A DNA stretch of 64,000 bases, taken from contig NZ_CP006568.1 in the NCBI RefSeq assembly GCF_000517405.1, positions 4,216,001 through 4,280,000 on the forward strand, written 5' to 3'. Shown here piece after piece: positions 1 through 10,073 of this stretch (the first letter of the stretch is position 1; every line of letters starts with the position of its first letter). The notes beneath the pieces were generated by a model. That model saw nothing but the letters and a program-made list of their open reading frames with translations. It was not told the origin of the DNA and did not search any database. The DNA comes from Candidatus Sodalis pierantonius str. SOPE (lineage in GTDB: Bacteria; Pseudomonadota; Gammaproteobacteria; Enterobacterales; Enterobacteriaceae). A program made the translations under genes and the position numbers.

Positions 1-1374
1 AAGTCTACCTGGTAATTGAAAAACTCTCCGAAATCACGCTGGTGCTGGAGGAGGCGGAACGGCTGAATGTGGTGCCGCGCCTCGGCGTGCGCACCCGCCT
101 GGCCTCGCAGGGCTCCGGCAAATGGCAATCGAGCGGCGGCGCAGGTGCTGCAACTGGTCGATCTGCTGCGTGCGAAAGGGCGGTTGGATAGCCTGCAATT
201 ACTGCACTTCCACTTGGGTTCCCAATTATCGAATATTCGCGATATCGCTTCCGGCGTGCGTGAATCGGCGCGTTTTTATGTCGAATTGCATAAATTGGGT
301 GTCCATATTGAATGTTTCGACGTCGGCGGCGGTCTGGGGGTCGATTATGAAGGCACCCGTTCGCAATCCGACGGATCGGCCAATTATGGCCTGAACGAAT
401 ATGCCAACAACGTCATCTGGGGTATCGGCGATGCCTGTAATGAATACGGTCTGCCGCACCCAACGGTCATTACCGAGTCCGGCCGGGAGGTAACGGCGCA
501 CCATACGGTGCTGGTGTCCAATGTCATCGGCGTGGAGCGTAATGAATTTAGCGAGCCGCGTCCGCCGGAGACGGACGCCCCGCGCGCGTTGGAAAGCCTG
601 TGGCAGACCTGGCAGGAAATGCAGGAGCCGCGCAATCGTCGTTCGTTGCGCGAATGGTTGCACGATAGCCAAATGGATTTGCATGATGTCCATACGCAAT
701 ATACTCACGGTATGCTGGATCTGACGCAGCGCGCCTGGGCCGAGCAGCTGTATCTCAGCATCTGCCGCTTGATCCAGACGCAGCTCGATCCGAGCAATCG
801 CGCCCACCGGCCGATAATCGATGAATTACAAGAGCGTATGGCGGATAAGCTGTACGTCAACTTCTCGCTGTTCCAGTCGATGCCGGATGCCTGGGGGATA
901 GACCAATTGTTCCCGGTTCTGCCGCTGGCGGGGCTGGATAAGCCGCCGGAAGGGCGCGCGGTGCTGCTTGACATTACCTGTGACTTTGATGGCACCATTG
1001 ATCATTACATTGACGGCGATGGTATCGCCACCACCATGCCGATGCCGCCTTACGATGCCGATAATCCGCCGGCCCTCGGCTTTTTTATGGTGGGCACCTA
1101 TCAGGAAATCCTCGGCAACATGCATAACTTGTTCGGCGATACCGCCACGGTGGATGTGTATGTGTTCAAGGACGGCAGCCTGGAGATGAACGAGTCTGAC
1201 GAAGGTGATACTGTTGCCGATATGCTGCGCTATGTGCAGCTCGATCCCGATGTGCTGCTGACCCGTTTCCGTGACCAGGTGAAAGATACCGATCTGGATG
1301 CCGGACTGCAAAGCGAATTCCTGGAGGAGTTCGAGGCGGGCCTGTACGGTTACATTTACCTAGAAGATGAATAA
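1..1374 (+). pseudogene. speA: biosynthetic arginine decarboxylase, 3' part, frameshifted
   Basis: PLP-dependent arginine decarboxylase (arginine to agmatine, first step of the ADC route to putrescine). The 5' end lies outside the window. From base 3 the reading frame gives a SpeA segment ending GKWQSSGG; the match then resumes in another frame as AAQVLQLV and runs to the stop at 1374, ending FEAGLYGYIYLEDE as in SpeA. Compared with the E. coli protein as I recall it, about 10 residues are missing at 134-142, which fits a 29-bp deletion. The conserved LHFHLGSQ and FDVGGGLGVDYEG motifs are present downstream. The ATG at 67 that opens the longest ORF is out of frame with the upstream SpeA match and is not a real start. 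speB follows after 13 bp, as in an operon. The deletion should abolish the enzyme. Confidence 0.9.
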
Positions 1375-1393
1375 CGTTAAGTAAAGAATGATG

Positions 1394-2307
1394 ATGAGTA
1401 CCCTGGGTCATAATTACGATAATTCGCTGGTGTCGAACGCTTTCGGTTTCCTGCGCCTGCCGCTGGAATTCAATCCGTATCACACGGACGCAGACTGGGT
1501 GATCACCGGTATTCCCTTCGACATGGCGACCTCCGGGCGTGCCGGCTGCCGGCACGGGCCCGCCGCGATCCGCCAGGTTTCCACCAACCTCGCTTGGGAA
1601 GGCTGCCGCTGGCCGTGGGATTTCGACGTGCGTAAGCGTCTCAAGGTGGTGGACTGCGGCGACCTAGTGTATGAATTCGGCGATGCGCAGGATTTTTGCG
1701 ACAAATTGCAGGACCACGCCGAACGGCTCCTGGCGGCCGGCAAACGGATGCTGTCGTTTGGCGGCGATCACTTCGTCACGCTGCCGTTATTGCGCGCTCA
1801 CGCCAAACACTTTGGCAAAATGGTGCTGGTGCATTTCGACGCCCATACCTATACCTACGCCAACGGCAGCAAGTTCGATCACGGCACCATGTTTTATCAT
1901 GCGTCCAACGAAGGATTAATCGATCCCGCCCACTCGGTGCAGATAGGCATCCGTACCGAATTCGAGCGCGATAACGGGTTCACCGTGCTCGACGCGGGGC
2001 AGGTTAACGACCGCAGCGTTGACGATGTTTTGGCGCAGGTGAAGCAGATTGTGGGTGACCTGCCGGTCTATCTCACGTTCGATATCGATTGTCTGGATCC
2101 CTCCGCGGCCCCCGGCACCGGTACGCCGGTCTGACCAGCGATCGGGCGCTGAAGCTGCTGCGCGGGCTGCAACCGCGGAATATCGTCGGTATGGACATCG
2201 TCGAAGTGGCGCCAGCCTATGACCAGGCGCAGATCACCGCGCTGGCTGCCGCCACGCTGGCGCTGGAAATGCTTTACATCCAGGGCGCCAAGCGGGGCGA
2301 CGACTGA
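1394..2307 (+). pseudogene. speB: agmatinase, frameshifted and with a metal-ligand substitution
   Basis: Ureohydrolase that converts agmatine to putrescine and urea. The start MSTLGHNYDNSLVSN is at 1394. The match to SpeB runs to GTGTPV at about 2133, where the frame stops. The next frame continues GLTSDRALKLLRG to the stop at 2307. The missing residues (E. coli has PVIGGLTSD) indicate a deletion of about 10 bp near 2131-2136. The Mn-binding motif, normally DAHTDTYANG, reads DAHTYTYANG at about 1840-1870: an Asp that binds manganese is Tyr. The other ligands (GGDHF, DIDCLDP) remain. Either lesion alone should kill activity. The gene follows the broken speA, so the whole ADC route is gone. Confidence 0.93.
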
Positions 2308-2476
2308 CGGGGAAGGCGGTGTGCCGGCGGCCCCCTGGGATAATGCCAGCACGCTCCAAGGGGGCGTCAGATGCGTGATAAGCATGGCGTCCGCTTCTGC
2401 GCCCGCAGTGGCAAACGGTATGGTCTGTCTGCTCTCGCCCGCGGCGCGAGCCGTGCCGTTTGTCCGCGAGTAAGGT

Positions 2477-3715
2477 CTAGTTCAATAACAACAGACACGA
2501 CAGGTCGTCGCCATAATTCAGTTTGTCGATGAGCGCATCAAGCTGGGGCCGGAAATGGGCGGAGTGCATCGTCACGGTGGCGTAATGACTAAAGGTAAGC
2601 TGAACCGCTTCTTCCAATACCGCGCGGCCGCGAACCGACTGCACCGATAGCAGGGTTTTCAGATAGAAAAAATCGATAAAATAGTAATATAAAGTCCTTA
2701 AGCTATGGGTAAGATCCTTCAGGCCGAATGTTGAGTGATGGAACTGATACAAGAAATAGTTTTTAAGGACGTGCGGCGGGGCCAGGCAACTGTCATGAAG
2801 CAGTTTTCTCCATTCATCATCCAATAGTTGCCAATTCTCGGGCATATTCGCTTGCAACATTTCGTCTTGCAGCCCAAAAAATTGCATGGTATCGCCAACC
2901 GAGGAGAGTAAGTGTTGACGCGATCGTCCCGTGGTGGTGAAAAAACGCAGCATCACCAAAAGCAAAGAGAATTTGAAGTGGTGTCTGGCCGGTGTGGTGA
3001 TAGCCTTTCTTTTTTGATAAATCTGGCCGTCGGTCAACTCCTTGACCAGCGAGGTAAACAGACTTTCCATCCGCGGATAATTCTCCTCCACCCGATAATT
3101 CAGCGATTGTAAGAAGATCATAAACTGTACTAGGGCATACAGGTTGTCTTCGATAAAGGGGCTGTGCGCCATAATCAGATGACGGCAGAATAACTGAATA
3201 ATCTGTTGCTCCTGGGTAACCTCTTCTCGCCGAGCGCTGCCGACGGACTCGGTGATTTTAGTGCGTTTTACGCTGGTTTTTTTCTCATACTTCAATGCAT
3301 CGGGATGGAACAATACGAGGCGTACCGCCTCCGGACACGAGAAACTTAATGAATGCTGGCGATAACTCTGGATGGACGTTTCAATGCGTGGATAGGTTTG
3401 GCAGGTTTGACTCATTGCACTCGGACCCAGCGTCAGGTAGATGTTTCACAGTTTTTGCTGGTTGAGAAAAGGGCAATTACCATCCTCTTTCAACGCGATA
3501 TAGGCGTAGCGATGAGCATGCTGTTCTGAGCTGTTAGGTATCAGATATTTTTCTGTAATATCTTTTATTTCAATTTGATGAGCAGCCTTATAGGTCTTAT
3601 AGGTTTTTTTATCGATATGAATCGTCCACCCGCGGCAGCAGTGGGAGAGGCATTGCTCGCCTCGGCATTTGAAATTTTTATAGAAAACAGGCGTGATCTC
3701 ACGATGCAGTTTCAT
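2477..3715 (-). pseudogene. FliB-like lysine N-methylase (Cys-cluster protein) with internal TGA
   Basis: Minus-strand gene starting at 3715 (MKLHREITPVFYKNFKCRGEQC). The N-terminal cysteine pattern (C..C..HCCRGW, then CPFL) resembles the FliB family, which methylates flagellin lysines, and YkgJ-type Cys-cluster proteins. A TGA at 3446-3448 interrupts the frame. Read through in the same frame, it continues N-I-Y-L-T-L-G-P-S-A-M-S-Q-T-C-Q-T-Y-P-R, the expected next FliB block, and on to 2477. The codon replaced by TGA is where family members normally have Cys after CPFL(6 residues), so this is probably a TGC/TGT to TGA change. Total length about 412 codons. No flagellar genes lie beside it. 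The family call is from motif memory. Confidence 0.75.
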
Positions 3716-3894
3716 GAATTAGACTCTGGCAGTGGGGGAAGTAGGGGGGGCACGTTATCAGCTGAGGTCGCCCGGCAATCGCCATAAGACCGCGACAAAA
3801 GCACGCCGTTTTACGACCGCCGGCAGACGCTTCATCCGGCAGCGTTTTGGCCGGGCGTTCAGGCTTGCCAGTCCCCGGCATCAGGCATTACAGC

Positions 3895-4050
3895 ATCCCG
3901 GCACGGCTACTCAAGCGCCTCGGCATCGCGGCGCCCCCCATCTAGGCACCCCAGCCGGCACCCCCAGCCCTCGGCACCCTGCACCCACCGCCACCCGTCT
4001 GCACCCCACACTCCGCACCCCACGCCCTGCACCCACCCCAGCATCATCGT
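3895..4050. repeat. C-rich degenerate GCACCC repeat tract with G-quadruplex potential
   Basis: The plus strand carries about eight irregularly spaced copies of GCACCC/GGCACCCC separated by short linkers, with strong C over G bias. On the minus strand, 4018-4039 contains four runs of three or four G separated by loops of 1-4 bases, a canonical G-quadruplex pattern. It lies upstream of both the minus-strand FliB-like gene and the plus-strand pgk. Confidence 0.6.
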
Positions 4051-4220
4051 TTCCCGCTCGTGACGGCTCACTTAGCATGCGGGGAGAATAGGCTGTCGGC
4101 CAGTAGACGGAATCGGCGGAATTGTCATGGCCAGGCGCGATAATTTTGCGTCATTAAGAAGATCTGCATCACAAAATCAGCAAAATTATTCCTGCCGAGA
4201 GTAGATTTGATTATTCTAAA

Positions 4221-4232
4221 TGAATCGATTCA
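4221..4232. promoter_or_regulatory. Cra (FruR)-type operator
   Basis: Perfect 12-bp palindrome TGAATCGATTCA, which fits the Cra consensus (TGAAtcGaTTCA class). In E. coli Cra represses the epd-pgk-fbaA operon. Here the site lies 330 bp in front of pgk with epd missing, so it is probably the inherited operon operator. Confidence 0.65.
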
Positions 4233-4562
4233 GTTAGCGGCGTGATGATCGCGACGGGCGTGACCCCGGCAAGGGATGTTGCGTGCGGTCTCACCTTCCG
4301 AGCGGATGGCAAAAGCAGGCACGGGCATTATTTCGTGATATAGTTGATAATAGAGGATTATTAGTCAGGCTGACATACATTGCCCGCCGCCCGCCGGGGT
4401 GAGCGGCTGTGGGGCAACGTTTCATCCCCTGACGTGTCAAAGATTCAGGCCTGGCCCATAGACGTTGGATGGACGGGGCCGCGAGCGACTACTGGTCCGG
4501 TGTGAGGAAGCCTTTCCCCGCCGCTCAGGCAATTTAGCAAGCATCAAACAAGAGGGTTCACC

Positions 4563-5726
4563 ATGGCTGTAATTAAGATGACCGATTTGGATCTGGCTGG
4601 TAAACGTGTTTTTATCCGTTCCGATCTGAACGTGCCGGTTAAAGACGGGAAAGTGACTTCCGATGCGCGCATCCGCGCCTCTCTACCCACTATCGAAGCC
4701 GTATTGAAACAGGGCGCGCGCGTCATGGTGACCTCCCATCTCGGTCGTCCGACCGAAGGGGAATACAACGCCGAGTTTTCTTTGCAGCCGGTGGTGGATT
4801 ATCTGAAAGGCAAATTGTCCTCTCCGGTCCGTCTGGCCAAAGATTACCTCGATGGCGTAGATATCGCCGAAGGGGAACTGGTGGTGCTGGAAAACGTGCG
4901 CTTTAACAAGGGCGAAAAGAAAGATGACGAAGCCCTGGCGAAGAAATACGCCGCGCTGTGCGACGTGTTCGTCATGGATGCTTTCGGCACCGCTCACCGC
5001 GCCCAGGCTTCTACTCACAACGTAGGTAAATTTGCCCCCGTTGCGTGCGCCGGTCCGCTGCTGTCTAATGAACTTGAGGCGCTGGGCAAGGCGCTGGATA
5101 ACCCGGCCCGGCCGATGGTGGCCATCGTTGGCGGCTCAAAAGTCTCTACCAAGCTGACCGTACTGGACTCGTTGTCGAAAATCGCCGATCAGCTCATCGT
5201 CGGCGGCGGCATTGCCAATACCTTCGTGGTGGCCCAGGGACATAATGTCGGCAAATCGCTTTACGAGGCCGATCTGATCCCGGAAGCCAAACGTCTGCTG
5301 GAAAGCAGCGATATCCCCGTGCCGACCGATGTCCGCGTCGCCACCGAGTTTTCCGAAACCGCGACCGCCACCTTGAAATCCGCCAGCGACATTCAGGACA
5401 ATGAGCAGATTCTGGACTTGGGCGATGTTTCCGCCGCCCGTCTGGCGGAAATTCTGAAAAACGCCAAGACCATTTTGTGGAATGGCCCGGTCGGCGTGTT
5501 TGAGTTCGCCAATTTCCGTAAAGGCACCGAAGTAGTGGCGCGCGCCATCGCCGACAGCGAGGCGTTCTCTATCGCCGGCGGCGGTGACACCCTGGCGGCC
5601 ATCGACCTGTTTGGCATTGCCGATCAGATCTCCTATATTTCTACTGGCGGCGGTGCTTTCCTTGAATTCGTCGAAGGTAAAAAACTTCCCGCGGTGGTCA
5701 TGCTGGAAGAACGCGCGAAACAGTAA
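4563..5726 (+). CDS. pgk: phosphoglycerate kinase
   Basis: Glycolytic enzyme transferring phosphate from 1,3-bisphosphoglycerate to ADP. The 387-residue product is full length for the family. Visible motifs: FIRSDLNVPVKDG near the N-terminus (substrate-binding Arg and Asp), SHLGRP at about 60, VLENVRFNKGEKKDD at about 112, VGGSKVSTKL at about 190, and the nucleotide-binding WNGPVGVFEF and AGGGDT segments in the C-terminal half. The start at 4563 has a good ribosome site (AAGAGGG about 6 bases upstream). It is followed by fbaA after 114 bp, the usual glycolytic operon. A Cra-type site upstream suggests carbon-source control. No lesion is seen. Confidence 0.98.
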   Translation: MAVIKMTDLDLAGKRVFIRSDLNVPVKDGKVTSDARIRASLPTIEAVLKQGARVMVTSHLGRPTEGEYNAEFSLQPVVDYLKGKLSSPVRLAKDYLDGVDIAEGELVVLENVRFNKGEKKDDEALAKKYAALCDVFVMDAFGTAHRAQASTHNVGKFAPVACAGPLLSNELEALGKALDNPARPMVAIVGGSKVSTKLTVLDSLSKIADQLIVGGGIANTFVVAQGHNVGKSLYEADLIPEAKRLLESSDIPVPTDVRVATEFSETATATLKSASDIQDNEQILDLGDVSAARLAEILKNAKTILWNGPVGVFEFANFRKGTEVVARAIADSEAFSIAGGGDTLAAIDLFGIADQISYISTGGGAFLEFVEGKKLPAVVMLEERAKQ

Positions 5727-5840
5727 ATATTCAGCGGGCGGACGCTTTCGGCGTTCGTCGTCGCCGCGGCTGGTTCACAGGCTCGGGCCACGGCGATAAG
5801 TTACCTTTTATCAATGGCCTACAAAACAGGACAAAGTAAT

Positions 5841-6917
5841 ATGTCTAAGATTTTCGATTTTGTGAAACCAGGTGTTATCACCGGTGATGACGTTCAGAAA
5901 GTGTTCGCTGTCGCGAAAGAAAACAACTTTGCTCTGCCCGCCGTCAACTGTGTAGGCACCGATTCCATAAATGCGGCGCTGGAAGCGGCCGCAAAAGTGC
6001 GTGCGCCGATTATCGTGCAGTTCTCCAACGGCGGCGCCGCTTTTATTGCCGGCAAAGGCTTGAAAGCCGAAGGCCAGACCGCTGCGGTGCTGGGCGCGGT
6101 GTCCGGCGCGCTGCACGTGCATCATATGGCCGAGCATTACGGTATCCCCGTTATTCTGCATACCGACCATTGCGCCAAGAAATTGCTGCCGTGGCTTGAC
6201 GGACTGCTGGACGCTGGCGAGAAGCATTATGCCGCCACCGGCAAACCGCTGTTCTCATCCCATATGATCGACCTCTCTGAAGAGTCGCTGGAAGAGAACA
6301 TTAAAATCAGCGCCAATTATCTGACGCGTATGGCGAAACTGGACATGACGCTGGAAATCGAGCTGGGTTGCACCGGCGGCGAAGAAGACGGCGTCGACAA
6401 TAGCCATCTGGACAACTCCGCGCTCTACACCCAGCCGGAAGATGTCGCCTATGCCTATGAAAAACTGCATGCCATCAGCCCGCGCTTCACCATCGCGGCC
6501 GCTTTCGGTAATGTTCACGGCGTGTACAAGCCTGGCAACGTGCAGCTGACGCCAAAAATCCTTGATAACTCCCAGAAATACGTTTCAGAAAGATTTGGTC
6601 TCCCGGCCAAATCTTTGAATCTGGTCTTCCACGGCGGTTCGGGCTCTACGCCGGAAGAAATCAAGGAAGCCGTCAGCTACGGCGTGGTCAAGATGAACAT
6701 TGATACCGATACCCAGTGGGCAACGTGGGAAGGTATTCTGAAATATTATCAGAAAAACGAAGGTTATCTGCAGGCTCAGCTGGGCAATCCCGAAGGCGCT
6801 GATAAACCCAACAAGAAGTTCTACGATCCGCGCGTATGGATCCGCGCCGGTCAGGCATCCATGGCAACGCGCCTGGAGCTGGCCTTTAAAGAACTGAACG
6901 CTATCGACGTACTGTAA
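5841..6917 (+). CDS. fbaA: class II fructose-bisphosphate aldolase
   Basis: Zinc-dependent cleavage of fructose 1,6-bisphosphate. The start MSKIFDFVKPGVITGDD at 5841 is chosen over the in-frame ATG at 5814, because it matches the E. coli N-terminus and is preceded by a purine-rich site (ACAAAGTAAT). 358 residues, full length. Zn ligands and catalytic residues are visible in HTDHCAKK (His/Asp about 108-111), ELGCTGGEEDG, FGNVHGVY and the glycine-rich VFHGGSGSTPEE. NIDTDTQWATW near 290 is typical of class II enzymes. It forms a unit with pgk and ends at a strong terminator. Confidence 0.98.
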   Translation: MSKIFDFVKPGVITGDDVQKVFAVAKENNFALPAVNCVGTDSINAALEAAAKVRAPIIVQFSNGGAAFIAGKGLKAEGQTAAVLGAVSGALHVHHMAEHYGIPVILHTDHCAKKLLPWLDGLLDAGEKHYAATGKPLFSSHMIDLSEESLEENIKISANYLTRMAKLDMTLEIELGCTGGEEDGVDNSHLDNSALYTQPEDVAYAYEKLHAISPRFTIAAAFGNVHGVYKPGNVQLTPKILDNSQKYVSERFGLPAKSLNLVFHGGSGSTPEEIKEAVSYGVVKMNIDTDTQWATWEGILKYYQKNEGYLQAQLGNPEGADKPNKKFYDPRVWIRAGQASMATRLELAFKELNAIDVL

Positions 6918-6996
6918 TCGTCCGGCGGTACCCCCGCGCGCAGCGCGGTGTGCCGCTTGCCTGCTTCCCGCCGTGGCGCGGGGGCGGGGGATATCC

Positions 6997-7048
6997 ACCG
7001 CGCAATCCACCGGAAAGTCGTCTCTCCCTTGGATGGCGCGGTTTTTTT
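6997..7048 (+). terminator. rho-independent terminator after fbaA
   Basis: Inverted repeat ACCGCGC (6997-7003) with GCGCGGT (7036-7042), extended by ATCCA/TGGAT, followed by seven T (7042-7048). It lies 80 bp after fbaA. Confidence 0.75.
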
Positions 7049-7276
7049 GTGTCCGTGGCGGGGCATGGCAATATTTCGCCTAAGCGGGTCGCGACAACGC
7101 TACAGTGGCGCTTAAAACGGTCTCGCTCCTGATTAACATCATGAATCATCTGGCATTTTTCTGCCGACTTGGCTAATTCCGTTGGAGTGATGAGGCGTTG
7201 CGGTATAGGCTTAATACTGTCTTGTCATCGGCCCCGGGCCGAGGGACCTTTGTTATACACCAGAGCGGGAAACTAT

Positions 7277-8245
7277 ATGGAAGATATAGACGTTGTAGAT
7301 AAAATCAATCATGCCGGTAACTGGCTGGTCAATAATCAAGAATTGCTGATTCATTACGCGGTGAATATCGCCGCCGCCATTATCATCCTATTTATCGGTC
7401 TGCTGGTCTCGCGGATTATCGCCCGTACCCTGAATCGGATGATGAAGGCGCGGCACATTGACGCCACGGTGGCCGATTTTGTCTCGGCGATTTTGCGCTA
7501 CGGCATAGTGATCTTCACCCTTATCGCCGCCCTGAACCGGATAGGCGTGCAGACCGCCTCGGTGATTGCCGTCATCGGTGCCGCCGGTTTGGCCATCGGT
7601 CTTGCCCTGCAAGGCTCTTTGTCCAACTTTGCGGCAGGGGTACTGCTGGTCACCTTCCGCCACTTCCACGCCGGCGACTATGTGGATTTTGCCGGCACCT
7701 CGGGCACGGTTTTAGTGGTGCAAATTTTCTCCACCACGCTGAAAACCTACGATGGCAAGATTGTGGTGGTGCCCAACAGCAAAATCCTGTCCGGTAATAT
7801 CACCAACTTCTCTCAAGAGCCGAATCGTTTAATCGATACCATCATCAGCGTCAGCTATGATGCCGACATTGATGCAGTGAAGAAGATAATCACCGATATC
7901 CTGGTCGCCGATAGCTGAGTGATCCAGGACATGGGTCTGACCGTGCGGTTAAACGCGCTGGACTCGTCCTCACTGGATTTCATGGTGCGGGCCTGGGTGC
8001 CGCGCAGCGATCAGCAAAACGCCACTTTCGACCTGCTAGAGAAAGCTAAGGTGGCGCTGGATGCGCACAATATCGGCATTCCGTATCCGCAGATGGATGT
8101 GCATTTGTACCGGACGCCGAAGCCACAGCCCGAGCACGAGCAGCAATCCGCCAATACCGCGACCTCGTCGGACGCCTCCCGGGATGCCGAGGAGAGTCAG
8201 CAGGTGCAATCGCAGCCGGACGTCGATACCGGTAAGCCGGCATGA
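7277..8245 (+). pseudogene. mscS: small-conductance mechanosensitive channel, nonsense-truncated
   Basis: Turgor-gated inner-membrane channel that protects against hypo-osmotic shock. The start MEDIDVVDKINHAGNWLV at 7277 matches E. coli MscS. TM1-TM3 are present, including the pore segment AIGLALQGSLSNFAAGVLL. A TGA at 7916-7918 interrupts the cytoplasmic domain after DILVADS; the same frame then continues VIQDMGLTVRLNALDSSSLDF to PYPQMDVHLYR and stops at 8245. The E. coli residue at the stop is Arg, so CGA to TGA is the likely change. The product would lose the C-terminal alpha/beta domain, which is needed for assembly. The read-through frame also has a longer, Gln/Asp-rich tail than E. coli. 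Neighbour order (fbaA-mscS-argO) is ancestral. Confidence 0.92.
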
Positions 8246-8515
8246 ACCGGCTTGACGATATGATGCGCGCGGTCACGGCAGAATAACGGGCCAGGGCTGC
8301 GCGCCGCCGCTGCACGCCCGGTGACCGACAGCGGGTGCCTTGCCGTACCGCGCAAATTCTCTTTGCCCCGAGGCGGTTAGGGGGTTTCTACAGGCGTGCC
8401 GTGCCGGCGCGGTTGCTCACTAACGCTGCTTATCGGGGATAAGATCATTCCATTTCAACCGTCGCCGGACGGCCGGTAAACTGCCCGCCACAATCGGCAA
8501 TCGACGGGACGGTAT

Positions 8516-9140
8516 ATGTAGCGTTTTTTCTTACAAGGATTTTTTCTCGGCATGGTCCTGATTGTGCCCATCGGGCCGCAAAACGTGATGGTGATGAATC
8601 AGGGGATACGCCGGCAGTATTTTTTGCTGGCAACCACGCTGTGCTTTATTAGCGACCTGTTACTTATCTGCGCGGGGGTGTTCGGCGGCGCGGCGCTCGT
8701 CACCCGTTCGTCGTGGCTATTGCTGGCCATCACCTAGGCAGGCGTGTTGTTCCTCGGCGGCTATGGTTTTTACGCCTTGCGCAACGGCTGGCGCAGAGCG
8801 ATACCCGGGCCGCCGGCGGCAGCCGTCGTCGGGTGCTGTTGACCATTCTGGCGGTCACCTGGCTCAATCCTCATGTCTATCTGGATACGGTAGTGATCCT
8901 GGCAGCGTCGCCGGCCAATTGGCCCCGGCGGGACGCGGCTGGTTTGCCGGCGGCACCATCAGCGCCTCCCTGGTCTGGTTTTACGGCCTGGCGCTTATTG
9001 CCGTACGGCTGGCGCCCTGGTTGATACAGTCGCGCGTGCAGCGCGCCATTCAGTGGCTCGTGGGTATCGTGATGTGGTGCGTGGCATTGCAGCTGCTTCA
9101 TCAGGGCTGGCGTATGTTCAGAGCGTTGGCCGCGTTTTAG
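8516..9140 (+). pseudogene. argO: arginine exporter, multiply broken
   Basis: LysE-family inner-membrane exporter of arginine (and canavanine). Reading from the ATG at 8516 gives M-stop-RFFLQGFFLG, then VPIGPQNVMVMNQGIRRQY as in ArgO. Lesions: TAG at codon 2 (8519-8521), TAG at 8735-8737 in place of the conserved Trp of VTWGGV, a frameshift near 8790, and another near 8920. The later frames carry ILAVTWLNPHVYLDTVV and GTISASLVWFYGLAL, ending at 9140. Start choice rests on equal N-terminal length to relatives. Its activator argP, 1 kb downstream, is also broken. Confidence 0.92.
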
Positions 9141-9330
9141 GCAGTCAGTGCCGCCCACCCCTTATTCAGAACTTATCCTATGTTTTCTGTCCCAGACGAC
9201 GGGATATGCTGGCAACCGGTATAAACGTAACGGTAAAAAACTGCAAATAACATTGTCCCCCGGGGGAAAAGGGGGATGATATACTCAGTTACGTATCTTA
9301 ATTAGCGAATCATATTCTCCGGGAGGAACC

Positions 9331-10056
9331 GTGAAGGTAAAAGCACTGGTATTAACCGCTATCGTAGGGCTGGGAGCCTCTATCATGCCGGCATTGGCGG
9401 CCGAGTTGCCCCAGGGGCCGCATGTCGTCACCTCTGGGACCTCTTCCGTCGATGCGACGCCGGATATTGCCACGCTATCTATCGAGGTGTCCATTTCCTC
9501 CAAAGACGCGGCGGATGCGAAAAAACAGGTGGATACCCGCGTTGCGCAATATTTCGATTTTTTGAAAAAGAACGGCATCGCCAGCAAAGATATCAATGCT
9601 GCCAATTTGCGTACTTAGCCGGAATATAACTATCTTAAAACCGGTGAATCGGTGCTGAAAGGTTATAAAGCGGTGCGGCAAGTGCAGGTCACCCTGCATC
9701 AGCTGGATAAACTCAACGAACTGCTGGACGGTGCGCTAAAAGCCGGCTTGAACGAAATCTGCTCGGTGGATCTGGGCGTGGCGAATCCAGAACAATATCG
9801 TGCCCAAGCCCGGCAGAAGGCGATAGATGACGCCACCTTGCAGGCGCGCGCGCTGGCGGAAGGCTTCCACGCCTCGCTGGGTCCGGTGTACAGCATTCGC
9901 TACCATGTCGCCAATTACCAGCCGATGCCGGCGGTGCGCATGTTCAAAGCCACTAGCGCTTCTGCCCAGGCCGATGCCGATCAAACCTACGCTCAGCAGT
10001 CGATTCATTTCGACGATCAGGTGGATGTCGTGTTTGAAATGAAGCCGCAGCCTTAA
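9331..10056 (+). pseudogene. yggE: SIMPL-domain periplasmic protein, amber stop
   Basis: YggE, a secreted SIMPL-domain protein linked in E. coli to oxidative stress tolerance. GGGAGGAACC precedes the start at 9331. The N-terminus has a signal peptide (MKVKALVLTAIVGLGASIMPALA). The frame runs to ANLRT, then TAG at 9616-9618, then PEYNYLKTGESVLKGYKAVRQVQVTLHQLDKLN to DDQVDVVFEMKPQP and the stop at 10056. E. coli has ANLRTQPDYDY, so CAG to TAG is the probable change. No other lesion is seen, so the gene is full length except for one amber codon. Confidence 0.92.
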
Positions 10057-10073
10057 CCTTTTCGCCACGCGGC

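Larger units (their letters stand above)
3716..4562. other. long intergenic region upstream of pgk; epd absent
   Basis: 847 bp with no convincing gene. In E. coli the gene in front of pgk is epd (erythrose-4-phosphate dehydrogenase); no stretch here reads as Epd in any frame, so epd appears deleted. The region holds a C-rich degenerate repeat tract (about 3895-4050) and a perfect Cra-type palindrome (4221-4232). A 119-codon open frame at 3732-4091 is just the C-rich tract read as Pro/Thr/Ala/Arg and is not credible. Around 4140-4390 the sequence is AT-richer, as expected of a promoter region. Confidence 0.6.

Noticed and set aside
3732..4091. 119-codon open frame upstream of pgk
   Set aside because: It is the C-rich repeat read as Pro/Thr/Arg; no ribosome site, no domain, unlike any protein I know.
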